From JBECKX01 sp964468475 (GTDB taxonomy: Bacteria > Zixibacteria > MSB-5A5 > CAIYYT01), in contig CAYXUL010000001.1 of NCBI GenBank assembly GCA_964468475.1, positions 62,001-126,000 on the forward strand: DNA of 64,000 bases. The letters run 5' to 3'. A model generated the notes under the pieces. It searched no databases. It worked only from the letters and a program-made list of their open reading frames with translations, and was not told where the DNA came from. Made by a program: the position numbers and the translations under genes. Below are positions 59,648 through 64,000 of the stretch, piece by piece; the first letter of the stretch is position 1; each line of letters opens with the position of its first letter.

Positions 59648-60343
59648 TTACTGTCTAAATGCCTGCGACAGTTGATTTTTACCGGGTGAGTCTGCCTTCG
59701 CGTCAAGGAAGGCGGCGAGATCTGCCAGGCTATCGACCAGCTCGAAACGGATTTTCTTCTCTGCTGGTGACGATGCCGCCCATTTTGGCGATTTCAGGAG
59801 CGATTCGGCAAGAGGAGTGCTCCTTACGAAGAGCAGATTTACGTCATATTCGGTAATTTCGCGACAGAGTTGTTCCAAACTGAAACCTTCGAACCTGGTT
59901 GTCAAAAAGACAACTGTCAGTCGATTTCGCAGAATCGCTCCTAGCTGACGCAGCGACTCCCCGGTCGGCCACGTGGCCGTGGCAGTCTGCTGGCTAACAA
60001 TGGTCACCGGCGGTTTGGTGGAAATCAACTGATAGCTTTGCTCAGATGCGCCAACATACACTTTGCCGGCCTCAAGCGCCGTCTCTCGTTCCAGCATCTG
60101 TACTCCGAACGGAACAGTTCGCTGTAAGGCTTTCAGATTTGCCTCGAAGAATACCGTCTCCCTCGGCTGCAGTACCAGGAGTGGAGCAGAGAAGTCAGGA
60201 GACAACTCCAGCAGGAATTCTTGAAGTGCAACAGGGCCGCCTATATCGGTGACAAGCACCAGAATTTCGGGGGGGAATGCCTTTGGTGATGGGCTTGCGT
60301 GTTTCCTAATGTCAGTTTGTTCAGCGTTAGACTTCCTGATCAA
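59648..60343 (-). CDS. CheB-methylesterase-like protein without catalytic residues
   Basis: This 231-aa protein aligns with the CheB C-terminal methylesterase domain: ILVLVTDIGGPVALQEFLLELSPDFSAPLLVLQP corresponds to VIAIGASTGGPEAL...VVQHM, and ALEAGKVYVGA to the PGxVYVAP segment. The catalytic Ser is Asp33 (VTDIGG instead of STGG), the His is Pro60 (LQPRE instead of QHM), and the Asp of DG is Glu in RFEG. It therefore cannot hydrolyse methyl-glutamate in the known way. It starts at TTG 60343, overlaps the helical gene upstream by 17 bases, and precedes the CheY-like gene by 53 bases. Confidence 0.72.
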   Translation of the reverse strand: MIRKSNAEQTDIRKHASPSPKAFPPEILVLVTDIGGPVALQEFLLELSPDFSAPLLVLQPRETVFFEANLKALQRTVPFGVQMLERETALEAGKVYVGASEQSYQLISTKPPVTIVSQQTATATWPTGESLRQLGAILRNRLTVVFLTTRFEGFSLEQLCREITEYDVNLLFVRSTPLAESLLKSPKWAASSPAEKKIRFELVDSLADLAAFLDAKADSPGKNQLSQAFRQ

Positions 60344-60692
60344 TGCTGTTTCCCTTCTTCAAGGATACTACTGTGCTGACTATGTTTTCAGCGGCTTGTT
60401 TAACTCGTTCAAGGTGCAGATTCATTTCAGCCAGGGTGATCTTTTGTTCATCACTGTCGAGGGGTTCACCGGTGGCCCGTTTTACCGCAACTGCGGCAGT
60501 CTCCTGGGCTACGCTGGTCGTGTCGAGCAAGGTTCCGAAATCAGTGCTGACCAGTTTGAAGGCCTGATCGGTCAGGCGCAGCCTGGCATTTGCTATGGTG
60601 AGGTTCAGGTTCAACAGCTTGATCTCGTCCACCAACCGGGAAATTGCCGTGACCAACCGGCCAAACTGTGTGGCATCGGGATTAGCTGTCAT
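60327..60692 (-). CDS. Small helical protein of unknown function
   Basis: This 121-aa protein predicts almost wholly helical, with heptad-like runs (VDEIKLLNLNLTIANARLRL and LAEMNLHLERVKQAAENIV) that suggest a dimeric or four-helix bundle. No histidine is placed for phosphotransfer and no known domain is recognised. It is translationally coupled to the CheB-like gene (17-base overlap). It could be a partner of the CheB-like or CheY-like protein; this is inference from position. ATG 60692 has a modest TAGG upstream. Confidence 0.65.
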   Translation of the reverse strand: MTANPDATQFGRLVTAISRLVDEIKLLNLNLTIANARLRLTDQAFKLVSTDFGTLLDTTSVAQETAAVAVKRATGEPLDSDEQKITLAEMNLHLERVKQAAENIVSTVVSLKKGNSIDQEV

Positions 60693-60972
60693 GACCTAGG
60701 CCTGTCAAGTGGAAAAATGTAGCAGATCTCTTTTCCCTATTCACGTTCTGCGACGAATAGGTGGTTGTGAGAATCGTAGAAAATTGTTGTCGTGATGCGC
60801 ACACTATAATGATCTCGCTACAAGGCTCTCACTACGCGCGGGCACTTGTCATTAAGTACCCTATCATTAGGAAGATCGGCTGATTAGGGCGGAAAGTTAA
60901 TAGCCGCGTTTCGCAGTGGCGAACCGACTTTCGCTCGGCGAACTTCCGCTGACGTCTCTGCTTATCTGATTG

Positions 60973-61596
60973 TCAGCGAAGCTTAGCTACATCAAGAAAT
61001 GCGCTCTCGATCTTGGTAGCAGCCTCGGTTTCGAGATCGCAGAACAACTTCTCCTGCTCACTATAGGGAACCAGAAGCTCGGGATCAGCATCGCCGAAGT
61101 CAACGAGCTGGAGACTTGACGGTCCATGCCGGCGGGCATCGATGTCGCCCTTGTGAATTATCCGCTGGCGTTCGCAGTCCAGCACATAGTAGCGTGCTTT
61201 CAATTTCGCTGTAACCCGGCGCTGTTTAGCGACAAGCGGAATTGAGAAATTGTTTTCCCGTACCAGTTTTTCCTGATCTACCGCACACCAGACGATAAAC
61301 CGGCAATTAGAGTGTTGCCCCAACCGCATCAGCTGTGCACGCGGCAGCACTCCGGCAGGATAGTGCGGCAATTCCTCGGCAAGGCGAGGATCAGCCAATT
61401 TCAGGAAGTTGTGCTCGCTGAGCCGGTTTGTCAGCAGCTGTGACAGCCTGCAATCAGGCCATGCCTGGCGGCCATCAACAATTAGAAGAACTTCCTTCTC
61501 AACCGGGCTATCCTGACCAAGAACGCTGTGAAATGCGAGAGCTGCAGCCGCCACAATGAGGGCAGCCGCAGCTACGTTAGTTACTTTTCTGCGCAT
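60973..61596 (-). CDS. Membrane-anchored protein of unknown function
   Basis: This 207-aa protein from ATG 61596 has a single N-terminal hydrophobic segment (VTNVAAAALIVAAAALAFHSVL) after a short basic start, so it is anchored or exported. The remaining 170 residues are soluble, with alternating strands (EVLLIVDGRQAW, CRFIVWCAVD, AKLKARYYVLDCER). They resemble a TolB-N/CsgG-like alpha/beta domain, though I do not recognise the family. The start overlaps the PilZ gene stop by 20 bases, so the two are tightly coupled and may work together. Confidence 0.68.
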   Translation of the reverse strand: MRRKVTNVAAAALIVAAAALAFHSVLGQDSPVEKEVLLIVDGRQAWPDCRLSQLLTNRLSEHNFLKLADPRLAEELPHYPAGVLPRAQLMRLGQHSNCRFIVWCAVDQEKLVRENNFSIPLVAKQRRVTAKLKARYYVLDCERQRIIHKGDIDARRHGPSSLQLVDFGDADPELLVPYSEQEKLFCDLETEAATKIESAFLDVAKLR

Positions 61597-62107
61597 TTCT
61601 GTCCTTCTTGTTGATGCGCTCGCTAACTTTGCGAGCAAAGATGTATCGCAGCAAGAATCGTCTAATGCGGTTGTCAAAGCTGGAGATCACGCTGCCGATA
61701 TTCGCACTGCCGAAGACGCCATTCAGTTCCGGTTCAGAACAGAATTCGACACCTATGAGGTAACCGCCTTCGCCATCTTCATCGACACGCTTTACTTTCC
61801 CGGCGACACCGGTCAGAAGATCACAGCCGGTGAGCTCAAGATTCATGGTGATGTATCCACCCTCAGCAAGATCCGTTTGGCAGGCGATTAAAACGCCGCC
61901 ACCCGAGATATTGAGTATGGTGCCGTTTTGCTGATTTACGTGAGTGTGCTCAAGCGGCCTGTCAAGATCAATGCCTGAGAACGTAATCGGCGCCGAGATC
62001 TCGAGACGTACGTAGCGGCGTCGTTTCTCCCGATATAGCCGGAGTGGTTGCTTGATAACAAATCCTTCATCGGCGCTGCTGTTACTTGTTGATTGTTGCC
62101 TGGTCAT
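61577..62107 (-). CDS. PilZ domain protein (c-di-GMP receptor)
   Basis: This 176-aa protein has a PilZ domain with the two binding motifs: RxxxR in EKRRRYVRLE and [D/N]xSxxG as NISGGGVLI. Such domains bind cyclic di-GMP and pass the signal to motility or surface-polymer machinery. A basic C-terminal helix (RKVSERINKKDRNAQ) could contact membrane or partner. It follows another PilZ gene by 49 bases and overlaps the next gene by 20. Confidence 0.88.
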   Translation of the reverse strand: MTRQQSTSNSSADEGFVIKQPLRLYREKRRRYVRLEISAPITFSGIDLDRPLEHTHVNQQNGTILNISGGGVLIACQTDLAEGGYITMNLELTGCDLLTGVAGKVKRVDEDGEGGYLIGVEFCSEPELNGVFGSANIGSVISSFDNRIRRFLLRYIFARKVSERINKKDRNAQKSN

Positions 62108-62156
62108 TTCGTTACTCCTGTCTGATTGCTGATTTTTCGTGGCGCAATACGCCCTG

Positions 62157-62915
62157 TTATATCAAACCTTTCTTTTTCATCTCTACTTGCTGCTCGAAAA
62201 TGAAGTTGAGCAGCCCCGTTCGCTGAGTCTCATCGAAGCTCAGGAATTCCTTAGGAATGTGCTTACTTTGGCTCGAGTTCAGAATCATGGTGAGTTCTTC
62301 CATCGTAAACAGCTCTATTCCGTATTGATGCATTTCTTCAGGCTCGTCGACGCGGCGCCGGATGATACCGAAAGCGCTCATCTGTTTGGAATAATCCTCC
62401 AGCTTGATAACCACCAGCGCACGCGAGCCAACCTTAGTGTCAAGCCGGGAGCGGACTAACACACCATTACCTGAAATATTGATGCAATGCGCATGAAACT
62501 GCGGGAGATCCTCAACGGTTCGCTTGCCAGTGAAGAGCTCCTCGGCGGGAATAATGGTGACAGCTCCATTTGCCCCAAGGCGGAAGTATCTACGGCGTTG
62601 GTTGCGTTCGATATCGGTCGGGAGCGGAATTAGATATGCATCTGCTCTGCCGTTATGGCGAGAGAGTATTTGTCCGCTGAAGGTGTAAGCCGAATCTGGT
62701 TTGAAAAAGTTCGCGCGGAAGTGGACTCCGACCGTGAAAAGCGCATCTCCACTGACTAGTGTCGGGCGGTCAATTACCAGGTGCTTCGAAGTGATGTCCT
62801 CCACCCGGGAGCGGTAGCGGCCGCTACGGCCGCGCTCCTCTATCGTAATTTCGAGACGGTCCCAAAGTTCGAGGATGCCGCCGACATTGGGTTTCTGTTG
62901 CCGGGTGCGCTGCAC
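62157..62915 (-). CDS. YcgR-like protein: N-terminal beta domain plus PilZ domain
   Basis: This 252-aa protein has an N-terminal beta-barrel (about 1-100, YcgR-N-like: LEITIEERGRSGRYRSRVEDI...LVIDRPTLVSGD) and a C-terminal PilZ domain with RNQRRRYFRL and CINISGNGVLVRS. YcgR-type proteins bind c-di-GMP and slow the flagellar motor. The start is GTG 62915, which shares one base with the stop of the DUF2225 gene, so it is coupled to it. It is paralogous in domain use to the next PilZ gene. Confidence 0.88.
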   Translation of the reverse strand: MQRTRQQKPNVGGILELWDRLEITIEERGRSGRYRSRVEDITSKHLVIDRPTLVSGDALFTVGVHFRANFFKPDSAYTFSGQILSRHNGRADAYLIPLPTDIERNQRRRYFRLGANGAVTIIPAEELFTGKRTVEDLPQFHAHCINISGNGVLVRSRLDTKVGSRALVVIKLEDYSKQMSAFGIIRRRVDEPEEMHQYGIELFTMEELTMILNSSQSKHIPKEFLSFDETQRTGLLNFIFEQQVEMKKKGLI

Positions 62916-64000
62916 TACTTCCCTTCGACTGCCTTGAGGTTTTTCTTGCCCTGGGTGACCGCGAGATCAAGTACTTTTCGTGCCAGAGCCGTGCGTGTCT
63001 GATCGCCGCGGTTGTCAAACACATATTGCTGGCCGGCCTTGATAGTATTGTTAAAATAGAGCTTGGCTTCTTTGTGTCGGCCCACCCGCCGCGATAGCTC
63101 AGCAATCAGGTACAGTGCCTGAATCTGCTGATTGCCCTGCTGGATTTCATGACCCTCTTCCAGAGCGCCTTTGTAAAATTCGGCCGCGTAAAGCAGCGCT
63201 TCCTGCTCGGAAAGCGGGACGTATTCCCAGCGAGTCTTGGCTTCGCGAATGAAGTCTTCAAAGGAGGCGAAGCCGGCGTAGGCGATCGAGCCGCTGCCTG
63301 ATGACATCGGGTGATCAAGCCTGAGCTTGCTGTTTGTTTGCACGGTATGTGACAGCTCATTGACCGCACTGCTCATTTCACCATGCACCGAGCGCAATTT
63401 CTGCAATTGTTCCTGGAATCCATGATGAAGCGACAGAAACTCTGAATCGGTGGGATTCACCGTCGCCTGATCCGAAAACGCTTCCTCAATCAGCTTCGAC
63501 ATCGATTCGACGTTAAGATTGAAATAGTCGCGGGCCTGCTTGAGTTTGGAATATGCCTTTTCGATGTCGTGTGCGAAGTGCGCACCTTCGTTCAAAACGA
63601 CAGATTCGCTGCCGTAATGCTCCCGGTAGAGCCAGGCGATGCGCAAGAAGAACCGGCCGATGTCGAGCTTGCGCGGGTGTTCCACAAGCAGTTCATCATA
63701 AACTCCAAGGAGGAACTTGGCTACGGCGGTCGCAAAGGGGTTGAGCTGCGCGTCGCGAGATTGCCCCAACATTTTCAGTACTGAGCCGTCTATTGCCAGA
63801 GCCTCGAGGTGACGGGAACGAATCGTCTTGAGACGGTACGAGCGAAAGGCGACGTCGTTTTTCCAGTCCTTGAAGCCCTGATTGAACTCGCGCGTGTAGA
63901 AGCAGTTCTCGCAGGTGGCCATGAAGAAAAGCAAGGGATTGTAGATTTCATACTTGGGGTTGCGCCACTGCCGCCCCTGCGGACAGAAGTCAGTATCGTG
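62915..64000 (-). CDS. DUF2225 domain protein, N-terminus off window
   Basis: At least 361 aa are visible, and the frame stays open to the window edge. It begins in mid-protein with DFCPQGRQWRNPKYEIYNPLL, then ATCENCFYTREFN, a pair of cysteine-containing segments typical of the DUF2225 zinc region. The rest is helical, with TPR-like pairs at the end (ALYLIAELSRRVGRHKEAKLYFNNTIKAG). No function is known. It heads the visible part of the PilZ/CheY/FapA cluster, and its stop overlaps the YcgR-like start. Confidence 0.8.
   Translation of the reverse strand, partial: HDTDFCPQGRQWRNPKYEIYNPLLFFMATCENCFYTREFNQGFKDWKNDVAFRSYRLKTIRSRHLEALAIDGSVLKMLGQSRDAQLNPFATAVAKFLLGVYDELLVEHPRKLDIGRFFLRIAWLYREHYGSESVVLNEGAHFAHDIEKAYSKLKQARDYFNLNVESMSKLIEEAFSDQATVNPTDSEFLSLHHGFQEQLQKLRSVHGEMSSAVNELSHTVQTNSKLRLDHPMSSGSGSIAYAGFASFEDFIREAKTRWEYVPLSEQEALLYAAEFYKGALEEGHEIQQGNQQIQALYLIAELSRRVGRHKEAKLYFNNTIKAGQQYVFDNRGDQTRTALARKVLDLAVTQGKKNLKAVEGK

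Noticed and set aside
60693..60972. Small hairpins near 60910-60950 as a possible c-di-GMP riboswitch, given the PilZ genes nearby
   Set aside because: The GEMM core sequences and the paired-helix layout are not present. The stems are 4-5 bp and common by chance.
1..64000. CRISPR arrays, insertion sequences, prophage or integron
   Set aside because: I saw no regularly spaced repeats, transposase, terminase or capsid genes. The Xer-type recombinase sits in a housekeeping run and looks chromosomal.

Overview
The window is a stretch of a Gram-negative bacterial genome with moderate GC. It is probably a metagenome scaffold, because it carries two runs of exactly 100 N. Lipid A/LPS export and heptose genes, predicted outer-membrane barrels, secreted proteins with C-terminal FlgD-like/type IX-like sorting domains, and dockerin and cohesin-like modules together suggest a member of the FCB superphylum, possibly Zixibacteria or a relative. 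That placement is inferred from gene content, not from a tree. Initiation at TTG, GTG and apparently rarer codons is common here.

Region by region. 1-4084 (minus): the end of a Ktr/Trk potassium uptake pair, an assembly gap with a palindromic-repeat patch, an M29 aminopeptidase and an O6-alkylguanine-DNA methyltransferase. 4463-15643 (plus): two tandem S41 processing proteases with separate promoters, a methyltransferase, a pyrimidine nucleoside salvage set (cdd, deoC, pyrimidine phosphorylase), a small zinc-ribbon protein, an archaemetzincin-like protein without its catalytic motif, an MrfA-type helicase, a gene broken by the second gap and a beta-barrel protein. 15803-19694 (minus): a secreted sorting-domain protein, a SufT-like protein, a polysaccharide deacetylase and a GNAT protein. 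19835-24009 (plus): an OPT transporter and a membrane glycosyltransferase with TPRs.

24051-38580 is a long minus-strand block: GGDEF-like protein, XerC/D recombinase, ComF, zinc-ribbon/TPR protein, bifunctional Rel, three LPS-type glycosyltransferases, MsbA, a LolA/B-like lipoprotein, a site-2 protease, 3-methyladenine glycosylase, PHP phosphatase, MBL hydrolase and QueF. QueF diverges from a plus-strand queC-queE-queD run, so four of the preQ1 synthesis enzymes sit together. A ZIP transporter and a DUF134 regulator with a 22-bp palindromic operator follow.

42163-50295 (minus) holds secreted proteins: a large cohesin/dockerin/sorting-domain protein, a YceI-like protein, a ROK kinase and two 390-aa dockerin paralogues whose 3' ends are nearly identical. 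50548-57536 holds an aminotransferase, an ArsR regulator, a cupin, gmhB, a heptosyltransferase, uppP, a barrel protein, der and tRNA-Gly(CCC). 57628-64000 (minus) is a colinear signalling cluster: DUF2225, two PilZ proteins, a membrane-anchored protein, a helical protein, a CheB-like protein lacking its catalytic triad, a CheY-like regulator and a FapA/DUF342 protein. I regard this cluster as the best candidate for an undescribed system in the window.
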